A stretch of 5,192 nucleotides of DNA from Treponema sp. (GCA_031278025.1 JAITLF010000113.1:1-5192); one strand, 5' to 3'; positions 1 through 5,192 are shown, numbered from the stretch's first letter. The notes: generated by a model from the letters alone, not told the origin. Translations and numbers: made by a program.

Positions 1-680
1 GGTAACTTATTGCCCGTTTTTCGCAACGGGGGGGCCGGCATTTTAACCTATCAATCATCATTCGCTCCTCTGGTACTACTATACAATGGAATCCCGAAAA
101 AACAATACCCGGCGGGAAAAAGCCCAACCTTTGGGGGCCCGGGGGCCTTCGGACCCTGGGGGCCAGGCTGTGTAAAAACTGGTGGTGATGCAGAAAATAT
201 GATAAGTCACACAACCCTGTGCCGCAGCCGGCAGTTGTTTCCATCTATCCCACCGGTGTACGCTTTCCCGCCTTCCTGGTTGTCCCCCTTGAACGCCGCC
301 GGTCTTTTTCAAAGGGCTGGAAGTGGGGGCCTGCGGGGCAGAAAGCAATGAACCGCATGAAGGGGCCGAGTGAAGCGCAATTGGCGAACAACCGGTATGT
401 CATAGCCATAACCGCCCTGCCTGAAACTGCATCTCTACCGTTTCCGGTGGCAGAACGAACAACGTACAAAACTGAAAAAACAGTTCAGGCTGCGAAAGCC
501 GCCGTGATACAGAAGCGTCCTAAGAAGATTCGCGCGGCGCAACGGTCTTTTGCCTGAACCGAAAGAAGACGGAACATTGCAAACAAGAAAGTATTGTGCG
601 GAACGGCTTCAGTTCACATTCAACGCCCCGGATCAGGCAGCCGCCCGTAATACTCAGGGAGCCCCGCCGCCTGCCGCAGG
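1..680. other. Region without a confident gene
   Basis: I see no recognisable gene here. Several overlapping open frames exist on both strands. The best is a plus frame at 219-557 (GTG start, inner ATG at 348) that would give a basic 112-residue product ending in a Lys/Arg-rich tail. It has no Shine-Dalgarno, no motif I recognise, and competing open frames on the other strand. The region holds GC-rich clusters at 135-163 (three GGGGGCC runs) with a CCTGG-GGG-CCAGG dyad, and a stem AACTG/CAGTT around six A at 470-485. Read on the minus strand, that last stem has a T6 loop and a short T run after it, and could weakly act as a distal pgi terminator. The region may be decayed or purely intergenic. 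Confidence 0.5.
13..30 (+). terminator. Hairpin, possible terminator of an upstream gene
   Basis: CCCGTT (13-18) and AACGGG (25-30) form a perfect 6-bp stem around a 6-nt loop. A TTTT run follows only at 41-44, after a GC-rich GCCGGC, so this is not a textbook intrinsic terminator. A longer fold pairing TGCC (11-14) with GGCA (37-40) would place the T run directly after the stem. No gene is visible upstream inside the window. Confidence 0.25.
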
Positions 681-2291
681 TTATACTCCCAGGATGGCGC
701 TGTAAGCGTCCAGGGCCGGGTCCCCGGAACCGCCGCCGGATTTAGCGGCCAAAACCTTCTTCGTCAGAACCTTGCCCAGTTGGACCCCTTCCTGATCAAA
801 GCTGTTGAGATTCCATACAAAGCCCTGGAACATGACCTTGTTCTCAAAGTGGGCCAGAAGCGCCCCCAGGGCCGCAGGGGTAAGCCGTTTGCCGTAAATG
901 AGGCTTGAAGGCCGTCCGCCGGGAAATTCTTTGGTCTTGTCCCCGCCGCCTGAAGCCTGCCCTGGGACATACCCTTTGGCAAAGGCCACGATCTGGGCGG
1001 CAAGATTGGCCTTGAGTTTTGTCTGGCTTGTCGAGCCATCCACCTCCACATCGTCCCCCCGCTGGCTTTCGGCGAATCCCACGAACTGAAGCGGCACGGG
1101 GTCCGTACCCTGGTGAAGCAGTTGGTAGAAGGAGTGCTGGCCGTTGGTTCCCGGCTCGCCGAAGACCACCGGACCGGTGGAATACGGGAGGGGACTGCCG
1201 TTCCGGTTGACCCGCTTACCGTTGGATTCCATGTCAAGCTGCTGGAGATGGGCAGGGAACCGGGATAGGGCCTGACTGTAGGGCAGGATGGCCGTATAGG
1301 GATACCCAAGGAAGTTCCGCTCCCACACGCCGATAAGGGCGTCCAGCAGGGCGGCATTGGCGGAAAGGTCCGGCTTTAGGGCCAAGGCGTCCGCCTCGTG
1401 GGCGCCCGCAAGGAGTTCTTTGAAGACTTCGGGCCCAAAGGCCAGGGAGAGGACCACGCCGCCTACCGCAGAAGCGGAAGAATAACGGCCGCCTATGAAG
1501 TCGTCAATATAGAAGGAGTCGAGATAGGCCGGATTATGGGCCAGGGGGCTGGCCTCACTGGTAACAGCCACCATGTGTTTGCGGGGATCGAGGCCCGCCT
1601 TCTTCAGTTTATCCTTGACAAAAAGTTCATTTGCCAGGGTTTCCTGGGTAACGCCGCTTTTGGAGACCAGGACAAACAGCGTCTCATCCAGGGGAACCGA
1701 GGCCGTTACCTGGGAGGCATCATCGGGGTCTACGTTAGAGATGAAGGCCGCCCGGAGCCGGCGCTTCCCTTCTTTGGCGGCCCAGTTCTCCAGGGCCAGA
1801 CAGAGGGCCCGGGGTCCCAGGTCGGAACCGCCTATGCCTATCTGCACCACCGTGGAAAACGTTTTGCCCCCGGAAGGACGGATTTCCCCTGAGCGGACCG
1901 CCCCGGCAAAGACGGAAAACCGGGCCAGTTCTTCCTGATAAAAGGCGCCCAAGTCCCTGCCTTCGCGGATCACCTGCCTGCCGAGTTGGCCCCGCAAGAG
2001 GTGATGCAGGACCCGCCGATTTTCCCCCGTATTGATGATTTCCCCATCCAGAAGGGCCTGGTACTTGGCGATAAGCTCCTGCTCTTCGGCCAGGGCGCTT
2101 AGGGCATCCAGAACTTCCTGGTCTACCCGCTTGGCCGCCCAGGAATACGAGAGACCCCCTGCCATAGGAACCAGGCTGTTTTTAATCCGCGAGGCGGTCA
2201 AAAGAGCGGTAAAATCAAACCCTCCCGCCGCCTGAACTAAACCCGAAAGTTTTTTATACGCCGCGGTTTTATCAAAATCAACAAATTGCAT
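681..2291 (-). CDS. pgi: Glucose-6-phosphate isomerase
   Basis: This cytosolic enzyme interconverts glucose 6-phosphate and fructose 6-phosphate in glycolysis and gluconeogenesis. The 536-residue product has the family's usual length and fold signatures in order: GIGGSDLGP (152-160), the phosphate-binding SKSGVTQET (210-218), PROSITE-type signature 1 around IGGRYSSASAVG (266-277), and signature 2 around NSFDQEGVQLGK (496-507). The expected catalytic residues are present: Glu355 in MESNGKR, His386 in GTNGQH and Lys507 in QLGK. The ATG start is preceded by GGAGGA nine bases upstream. The N-terminal and C-terminal ends are not truncated. It lies 235 bp downstream of argR on the same strand, with hairpins between them. 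I see no clear promoter of its own, so it may rely on read-through or on a weak promoter in that spacer. A small CCTG-CCG-CAGG hairpin (670-680) follows the stop but lacks a T tract. The identification is secure. Confidence 0.97.
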   Translation of the reverse strand: MQFVDFDKTAAYKKLSGLVQAAGGFDFTALLTASRIKNSLVPMAGGLSYSWAAKRVDQEVLDALSALAEEQELIAKYQALLDGEIINTGENRRVLHHLLRGQLGRQVIREGRDLGAFYQEELARFSVFAGAVRSGEIRPSGGKTFSTVVQIGIGGSDLGPRALCLALENWAAKEGKRRLRAAFISNVDPDDASQVTASVPLDETLFVLVSKSGVTQETLANELFVKDKLKKAGLDPRKHMVAVTSEASPLAHNPAYLDSFYIDDFIGGRYSSASAVGGVVLSLAFGPEVFKELLAGAHEADALALKPDLSANAALLDALIGVWERNFLGYPYTAILPYSQALSRFPAHLQQLDMESNGKRVNRNGSPLPYSTGPVVFGEPGTNGQHSFYQLLHQGTDPVPLQFVGFAESQRGDDVEVDGSTSQTKLKANLAAQIVAFAKGYVPGQASGGGDKTKEFPGGRPSSLIYGKRLTPAALGALLAHFENKVMFQGFVWNLNSFDQEGVQLGKVLTKKVLAAKSGGGSGDPALDAYSAILGV

Positions 2292-2300
2292 CTTTCAAAG

Positions 2301-2306
2301 TCCTCC
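2301..2306 (-). promoter_or_regulatory. Shine-Dalgarno of pgi
   Basis: On the minus strand GGAGGA lies nine bases before the ATG at 2289-2291. This supports that start for pgi; no better start lies nearby in frame. Confidence 0.7.
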
Positions 2307-2337
2307 CACCTGTTATCTTATTTTTTAAGGACCTGCC

Positions 2338-2385
2338 GCGCTTCGCGCATAAATCGTTTTTTTGCATGAAGGGCGCCAAAGGCGC
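2338..2385. repeat. Two short GC hairpins upstream of pgi
   Basis: GCGCC (2373-2377) and GGCGC (2381-2385) pair around AAA. GCGC (2338-2341) and GCGC (2345-2348) pair around TTC. An A/T run (seven T at 2357-2363) separates them. On the pgi-sense strand that run reads as A, so neither hairpin has a downstream U tract and neither is a good terminator. They sit in the presumed pgi leader and could shape it, but they match no riboswitch I know. Confidence 0.35.
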
Positions 2386-2389
2386 ATAA

Positions 2390-2438
2390 GGAACTGTACA
2401 TAAATAAAATGCACGGCATGGTATTTCTGTACAGTCCC
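2390..2438 (-). repeat. 49-nt interrupted palindrome in the argR-pgi spacer
   Basis: Read as minus-strand RNA, the outer arms (2428-2438 and 2390-2400) pair over 11 positions, with one G-U wobble. A 1x1 mismatch follows, then AAAUA with UAUUU (5 bp), a 2x2 internal loop, then AUGC with GCAU (4 bp) closed by a CGU triloop. That gives 20 pairs in 49 nt, a nearly complete hairpin. No U tract follows it closely in the minus direction, so it is not a standard intrinsic terminator. It could be an RNA-processing or stability element, a REP/MITE-like palindrome, or a small structured RNA in the argR-pgi transcript. The pairing is seen directly; the role is unknown. Confidence 0.6.
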
Positions 2439-2469
2439 TGCGCAAAAAACCCACCACTGCAACCGGCTC

Positions 2470-2526
2470 TAAGAAAACCCGTCCCCAACCGGGGCCGCAT
2501 CTTGCAGGTTCCCGGTTCAGCCGGGA
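2470..2526 (-). terminator. Possible argR terminator region
   Basis: Directly after the argR stop codon, TCCCGG and CCGGGA (2510-2526) form a 6-bp stem with a 5-nt loop. Farther on in the minus direction, CCCG and CGGG can pair around an 8-nt loop and are followed at once by TTTTCTT (complement of 2471-2477). A CCCC/GGGG stem competes with that second one. The stem next to the T run has only four pairs, so termination is probably partial, which would leave read-through into pgi possible. Confidence 0.35.
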
Positions 2527-3000
2527 TTAATCTTCAAGTTCCGGAATCATTTTTTTCATCCGGTTTATAAAATCCTCCCCGGTAAATCCTTCCCTAAGGC
2601 ACACAAAAACCGTGTTATCCCGACCGGCAATCGTTCCCAGTACATCCTCCAGACTCAGATTATCCACCGCCAGGGCCACCAAATCGGCATACCCGGAATA
2701 GGTTTTGATCACCACGATGTTTCCGGACCACTCAATGGAAACATATCCCCGAAGGAAATCGTGGGCATAGGTACGTTCGGATTCTTCCCGTTCTTCATCC
2801 CCGGGAAGCGAGTATACGTATCCATTATGGCCGTCTGAAATTTTCCCCACTTTAAGGAGCTTCAGATCACGGGATAAGGTAGCCTGGGTTACGACAAACC
2901 CTTCTTTCTGAAGATATCCCAAAAGAACTTCTTGAGATTCAATACGGTAAGTTCTTATAAATTTACGGACCGCTTTTAACCGGACCAGCCGCTCTTTCAA
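2527..3000 (-). CDS. argR: Arginine repressor ArgR
   Basis: ArgR family regulators are hexameric transcription factors that sense L-arginine and control arginine synthesis or breakdown genes. The product has the expected two domains: an N-terminal winged helix-turn-helix (about 1-65) with recognition helix TQATLSRDLKLL (38-49, family SRDL core), and a C-terminal oligomerisation and arginine-binding domain (about 82-157) with GTIAG (122-126). I chose the TTG at 2998-3000 (157 residues) because GGGG lies six bases upstream. The open frame extends to a TTG at 3010-3012 (161 residues) that lacks a ribosome site. After GTIAG the family usually has Asp-Asp-Thr; here it reads Arg-Asp-Asn-Thr, so the arginine pocket may be altered. 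No arg or arc gene lies in the window. It diverges from fapA and precedes pgi. The family call is firm; the regulon is unknown. Confidence 0.93.
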   Translation of the reverse strand: MKERLVRLKAVRKFIRTYRIESQEVLLGYLQKEGFVVTQATLSRDLKLLKVGKISDGHNGYVYSLPGDEEREESERTYAHDFLRGYVSIEWSGNIVVIKTYSGYADLVALAVDNLSLEDVLGTIAGRDNTVFVCLREGFTGEDFINRMKKMIPELED

Positions 3001-3011
3001 CAAACACCCCA

Positions 3012-3021
3012 AATAATTATT
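3012..3021. promoter_or_regulatory. AT palindrome, possible ArgR operator
   Basis: AATAATTATT is a perfect 10-bp palindrome lying between the predicted argR transcription start and its start codon. It resembles the AT-rich centre of known ARG boxes, such as TGAATAATTATTCA-type sites, but lacks the flanking TG and CA. ArgR proteins commonly regulate their own gene, so an autoregulatory site is a reasonable inference. A chance AT-rich palindrome is also possible. Confidence 0.3.
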
Positions 3022-3035
3022 ATTGATTAATTTCG

Positions 3036-3064
3036 ATTGTATATAATAAAAATTTTTTTTGCAA
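3036..3064 (-). promoter_or_regulatory. Sigma70-type promoter of argR
   Basis: On the minus strand a -35 element TTGCAA (3059-3064) is separated by exactly 17 bp from a -10 element TACAAT (3036-3041). The -10 matches the consensus at five of six bases and the -35 at four of six. The spacer is A/T-rich. Transcription would start near 3029, giving a leader of about 30 nt before the argR TTG. The spacing and location make this the best promoter in the window. Confidence 0.65.
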
Positions 3065-3076
3065 GTTTAAGACACA

Positions 3077-3122
3077 CCGCAATTTGCCATTTCATTTGTA
3101 ACAGCGATTTTGAAATTTGCGG
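3077..3122. repeat. Imperfect inverted repeat in the argR-fapA spacer
   Basis: CCGCAATTT (3077-3085) is mirrored by AAATTTGCGG (3113-3122) with one bulged T, around a loop of about 27 nt. A smaller GCGG-TTTC-CCGC hairpin (3119-3130) overlaps its right arm. The pair lies between the divergent argR and fapA genes and might bind a regulator. I could not find a convincing fapA promoter; TATTAT at 3182-3187 is a possible -10 without a good -35. Confidence 0.3.
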
Positions 3123-3216
3123 TTTCCCGCGGCAGAAAGCCAGAGAAACTGCAGGGCCTGTTCCACACCTAAAAAATTGCCTATTATGTTCGTGGTGAGT
3201 TCTACCGATGCTGTAT

Positions 3217-3225
3217 AAGGGGGGG
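3217..3225 (+). promoter_or_regulatory. Shine-Dalgarno deciding the fapA TTG start
   Basis: AAGGGGGGG ends four bases before the TTG at 3230, with its AAGGGG part seven bases away. This is the only strong ribosome site near the gene. The next in-frame start, ATG at 3266, has only a weak GGA upstream. Confidence 0.6.
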
Positions 3226-3229
3226 TCCA

Positions 3230-4723
3230 TTGGGGATAGTATTTATAGGATTGTCTGGAAATCAAATGGAAATCGCGCAGGGGCCGGATACGGCAGGTCT
3301 TACTAATTCTCTTGCTTCCGCAGTGATGCCGGAAAACAAAGAGGATGGATATATGGCCGTTACTTTTTCCGAGGGGGACATTGAAGCCCGCGCCAGTTTT
3401 TTCCCTCCCCGCGGGCGGGGAGCGCCGATTTCAGACGAATATATCTCGACGCTTCTGGCAAAGCTCAATATAGTCCAGGGGATACAACGGGATGCCATCA
3501 GGGAAGCGGTAACCGCCTGTATCCTCAGCAAGCGGGTAATTAAAGATGTCCTTATCGCACGGGGGGATCCGCCGGTAAACGAAGTGAGCGAGTATTTCGA
3601 GCGGAACCCCAGACTGGTGGCATCCCATCTCCCGACGGAAGGGCGGGCTCAGGATCATCCCCGGAATGCCCGGGTGGATTACCGGGGATACTCGCCCTTC
3701 ATCATCGTCAAACGTAACCAGGTGCTGGCAAAATTCCATCCCCGGTCCGTAGGCCAGGACGGGCGGAACATTCACGGCGCGGTAGTCCCCTACAAGTCCA
3801 TCAAGAGAGACGGAGTCGCGGCGGGCGAAAACACCCGGTTCGACGGGCAATTTCTTTTCGCCGAAATCAGCGGGCAGCTTGTGGAAGTCAACAAGGTGAT
3901 GAACGTCCGGGATTCCCTGGTCATCAGGGGGCCTGTGGGGTACGCCACGGGAAACATCGTGTTCCCCGGAGACGTGGTTATCCACGGCCCGGTTTCCGAC
4001 GGCTTCACCATCTATTCCGGGGGCTCCGTAACCATCAAGCAGACCTTCGACGTTACGGACGTGATCACCAAGGCGGACCTCAATGTGGCGGGCGGCATCA
4101 TAGGCCGGGGCCGGGCGTTTGTGAAGGTCGGAGGGACCCTCAAGACCAAATTTATCGATAACTGCCAGGTCGCCTGCCGGAAATCCATACTCGTTGACAA
4201 GGAGATCCTCAATTCCAAGATATTCACCATGAATACCCTGGAAATGGGGGACAAGGGCATCATCCTGGGAAGCGAAATTTACGCCATCCACGGGATTAAG
4301 GTGGGGGGCATCGGCAGAAGATCCGGCAAATCCTCCCAGATACACTGCGGCGTTGACTTTACCCTTCAGCAGGAACAGGAGAAATGCAACAACCGGCTGC
4401 TCATGCTGGCGGCCAAGCTGGAAAAACTCCGGGAACTCATGGACGCGCTCCCGGCGGGAGGGGAAGGCCCGGAACGCCGGATAAAAATGGAGCAGCTCCA
4501 AAACCGCCTGGAAGAAGCCCGTGAAAAAACCTCCCGGCGCATTTCCGGCCTTACGAACCAGGCTGCGGGTGACGAAAGCGCCGTAATAGAAGCAAGCGGC
4601 GAAATTGTTCCGGGAACCCTCATCGAGATATGCCAGATCGCCCTCTTTGTTACCGAACCGCTCAAACGGGTCAGAATCCACCTGAATAAACGCGAGGGTA
4701 AACTGGTCAGCCAGAGCCTGTAG
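3230..4723 (+). CDS. fapA: FapA family protein (DUF342, flagellar assembly protein A)
   Basis: The 497-residue product has the DUF342/FapA layout. An N-terminal domain (about 42-150) precedes a conserved segment around SPFIIVKRNQVLAKFHP and VGQDGRNIHGAVV (155-186). A glycine-rich right-handed beta-helix-like repeat region follows (about 210-375, with spaced GNIVFPGDVVIHG and GGSVTI strands), then a charged coiled-coil segment (about 378-440). The C-terminal IEASGEIVPGTLIEI (454-468) is typical of the family. There is no signal peptide or clear membrane segment, so the protein is probably cytoplasmic. In Vibrio vulnificus FapA helps polar flagellar assembly and interacts with the glucose phosphotransferase protein EIIA-Glc; a similar role here is inferred from the family alone. 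I chose the TTG start for its strong Shine-Dalgarno, so the first 12 residues are less certain than the rest. A 486-codon antisense open frame over this gene is a codon-usage shadow. Confidence 0.88.
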   Translation: MGIVFIGLSGNQMEIAQGPDTAGLTNSLASAVMPENKEDGYMAVTFSEGDIEARASFFPPRGRGAPISDEYISTLLAKLNIVQGIQRDAIREAVTACILSKRVIKDVLIARGDPPVNEVSEYFERNPRLVASHLPTEGRAQDHPRNARVDYRGYSPFIIVKRNQVLAKFHPRSVGQDGRNIHGAVVPYKSIKRDGVAAGENTRFDGQFLFAEISGQLVEVNKVMNVRDSLVIRGPVGYATGNIVFPGDVVIHGPVSDGFTIYSGGSVTIKQTFDVTDVITKADLNVAGGIIGRGRAFVKVGGTLKTKFIDNCQVACRKSILVDKEILNSKIFTMNTLEMGDKGIILGSEIYAIHGIKVGGIGRRSGKSSQIHCGVDFTLQQEQEKCNNRLLMLAAKLEKLRELMDALPAGGEGPERRIKMEQLQNRLEEAREKTSRRISGLTNQAAGDESAVIEASGEIVPGTLIEICQIALFVTEPLKRVRIHLNKREGKLVSQSL

Positions 4724-4762
4724 GCGGCGGGTTAATTCCCCGTCCCGTACCCCTTCCGCCGC
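4724..4762 (+). terminator. Hairpin after fapA, weak terminator candidate
   Basis: GCGGCGG directly after the fapA stop (4724-4730) pairs with CCGCCGC (4756-4762), a 7-bp GC stem with a 25-nt loop. No T tract follows. An alternative stem pairs CCGCC (4756-4760) with GGCGG (4778-4782), and a CGGTT-AA-AACCG palindrome lies at 4780-4791. It is the only candidate for ending fapA transcription before the repeat array, and is not a canonical intrinsic terminator. Confidence 0.3.
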
Positions 4763-4775
4763 TTCGCTGCTTTGC

Positions 4776-5150
4776 TTGGCGGTTAAAACCGTACTTCCAT
4801 CGGAGGTTCCGCAAAACATCCGACAGGCCGACAGGCCGGCAGGCCGGCGCGCCTTTTCCCTGAACCATCCGTCCTTCCCTCGGAACTTCAAGACCCAGGT
4901 CTTGGAGTTCCAGACCCAGGTCTTGAAGTTCCAGACCCAGGTCTTGAAGTTCCAGACCCAGGTCTTGGAGTTCCAGACCCAGGTCTTGAAGTTCCAGACC
5001 CAGGTCTTGAAGTTCCAGACCCAGGTCTTGAACTTCCAGACCCAGGTCTTGAAGTTCCAGACCCAGGTCTTGGAGTTCCAGACCCAGGTCTTGAAGTTCC
5101 AGACCCAGGTCTTGGAGTTCCAGACCCAGGTCTTGAACTTCCAGAAATGA
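4776..5150 (+). CDS. Doubtful ORF running through the tandem repeat
   Basis: A TTG-initiated frame of 124 codons would encode about 39 unrelated residues and then twelve heptads of the form TQVLxFQ, where x is E, K or N. V and F fall 3 and 4 apart, as in a coiled coil. Against a real gene: there is no Shine-Dalgarno. The array is open in five of six frames, because 21 is a multiple of three and the unit has few stops. The frame ends exactly where the unit length changes to 22 bp. I list it so that a reader knows of it; the DNA repeat is the better explanation. Confidence 0.13.
   Translation: MAVKTVLPSEVPQNIRQADRPAGRRAFSLNHPSFPRNFKTQVLEFQTQVLKFQTQVLKFQTQVLEFQTQVLKFQTQVLKFQTQVLNFQTQVLKFQTQVLEFQTQVLKFQTQVLEFQTQVLNFQK
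4822..4853. repeat. Degenerate 8-bp tandem repeat
   Basis: Four consecutive octamers read GACAGGCC, GACAGGCC, GGCAGGCC and GGCGCGCC. They include a perfect inverted repeat GCCGGC-AG-GCCGGC (4835-4848), and TTTT follows at 4854-4857. This small GC-rich repeat lies 28 bp before the large array. It could be slippage debris, or a GC hairpin with a short T run that helps end fapA transcription. Confidence 0.6.
4882..4911. repeat. Head-to-head palindrome at the left edge of the array
   Basis: The left arm (4882-4895) is the exact reverse complement of 14 nt of the common AAG-type repeat unit. It faces the first unit (4898-4911) across a CA dinucleotide. As RNA, 13 Watson-Crick pairs and one G-U wobble can form, because the first unit is of the GAG type. 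The left arm is the only inverted copy in the window and marks a sharp array boundary. Confidence 0.85.
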
Positions 5151-5192
5151 GGTCTTGAAGTTCCAGAAATGAAGTCTTGGAGTTCCAGAAAT
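4892..5192. repeat. Tandem minisatellite, 12 units of 21 bp then 22-bp units
   Basis: Twelve head-to-tail units (4892-5143) each read GACCCAGGTCTTG, then a variable triplet, then TTCCA. The triplet is GAG, AAG or AAC, and nothing else varies. From 5144 the unit becomes 22 bp, with GAAATGA (or GAAATGAA-type) replacing GACCCA at 5144-5165 and 5166-5187. A partial unit runs off the window at 5192. Every 21-bp unit contains the dyad AGACC-CA-GGTCT and a CCAGG site. The GAG type also has TGGA-GT-TCCA; the others have GAA-G-TTC or GAA-C-TTC. There are no unique spacers, so it is not a CRISPR array. It could be a plain slippage-driven VNTR, or a phased protein-binding array, since 21 bp is about two helical turns. 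Confidence 0.95.

Noticed and set aside
219..557. 112-codon plus-strand frame with a basic C-terminus
   Set aside because: It has no ribosome site and no motif I recognise, and frames on the opposite strand are also open. I mention it in the region entry but do not call it as a gene.
764..1357. 197-codon minus-strand frame inside pgi
   Set aside because: It is an alternative frame of pgi, whose own frame keeps all family motifs. Its Ser/Pro/Arg-rich composition is typical of a shifted frame.
1398..1892. 164-codon plus-strand frame opposite pgi
   Set aside because: It is antisense to the conserved catalytic core of pgi and shows no domain of its own.
2318..2500. 60-codon minus-strand frame in the argR-pgi spacer
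   Set aside because: It spans the 49-nt hairpin and other dyads, has no Shine-Dalgarno, and its composition does not look like a protein.
3150..3215. Sigma28-type flagellar promoter upstream of fapA
   Set aside because: TAAA and CCGAT fragments occur but not with the required spacing or order.
3027..3230. 67-codon minus-strand frame between argR and fapA
   Set aside because: It runs through the argR promoter and the divergent regulatory spacer and has no recognisable features.
3431..4891. 486-codon open frame antisense to fapA
   Set aside because: It overlaps a well-supported FapA gene almost entirely, has no recognisable domain or ribosome site, and is the kind of antisense open frame expected from GC-rich codon usage.
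4882..5192. CRISPR array
   Set aside because: The units are directly adjacent with no unique spacers, and no cas gene is present.

Overview
This 5.2 kb chromosomal window carries three confident genes. pgi (glucose-6-phosphate isomerase) and argR (arginine repressor) both lie on the minus strand, in transcription order argR then pgi. A FapA/DUF342 gene lies on the plus strand and diverges from argR. The fairly GC-rich codon choice, the TTG starts and the combination of a FapA-family protein with a roughly 535-residue Pgi fit a spirochaete such as a Treponema. That is a guess from family resemblance; nothing here fixes the species.

Layout. Positions 1-680 hold no gene I can defend, only GC-rich dyads and weak open frames. 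pgi fills 681-2291 and keeps all catalytic motifs. The 235-bp argR-pgi spacer (2292-2526) is dense in dyads, including a 49-nt interrupted palindrome at 2390-2438. argR follows to about 3000. It is read from a convincing sigma70-type promoter (3036-3064), with a 10-bp AT palindrome at the start of the gene that could be an autoregulatory operator. The divergent spacer (3001-3229) leads into fapA (3230-4723), which has a strong Shine-Dalgarno before a TTG start. After fapA come a short spacer with a possible terminator hairpin and a degenerate 8-bp repeat.

The last 311 bases are the unusual part. They hold a minisatellite of twelve 21-bp units with an invariant core, followed by 22-bp units of a second class that run off the window. 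The left edge of the array is an exact inverted copy of 14 nt of the repeat, so the array starts at a head-to-head palindrome. The array has no CRISPR-like spacers. It is open in five of six frames, so the heptad-repeat protein it appears to encode is probably an artefact.

The three genes do not form an obvious pathway: central sugar metabolism, arginine regulation, and a FapA-type protein linked in other bacteria to polar flagella. No operon link beyond possible argR-pgi read-through can be argued from this sequence. The tandem array and the 49-nt palindrome are the best candidates for something undescribed.
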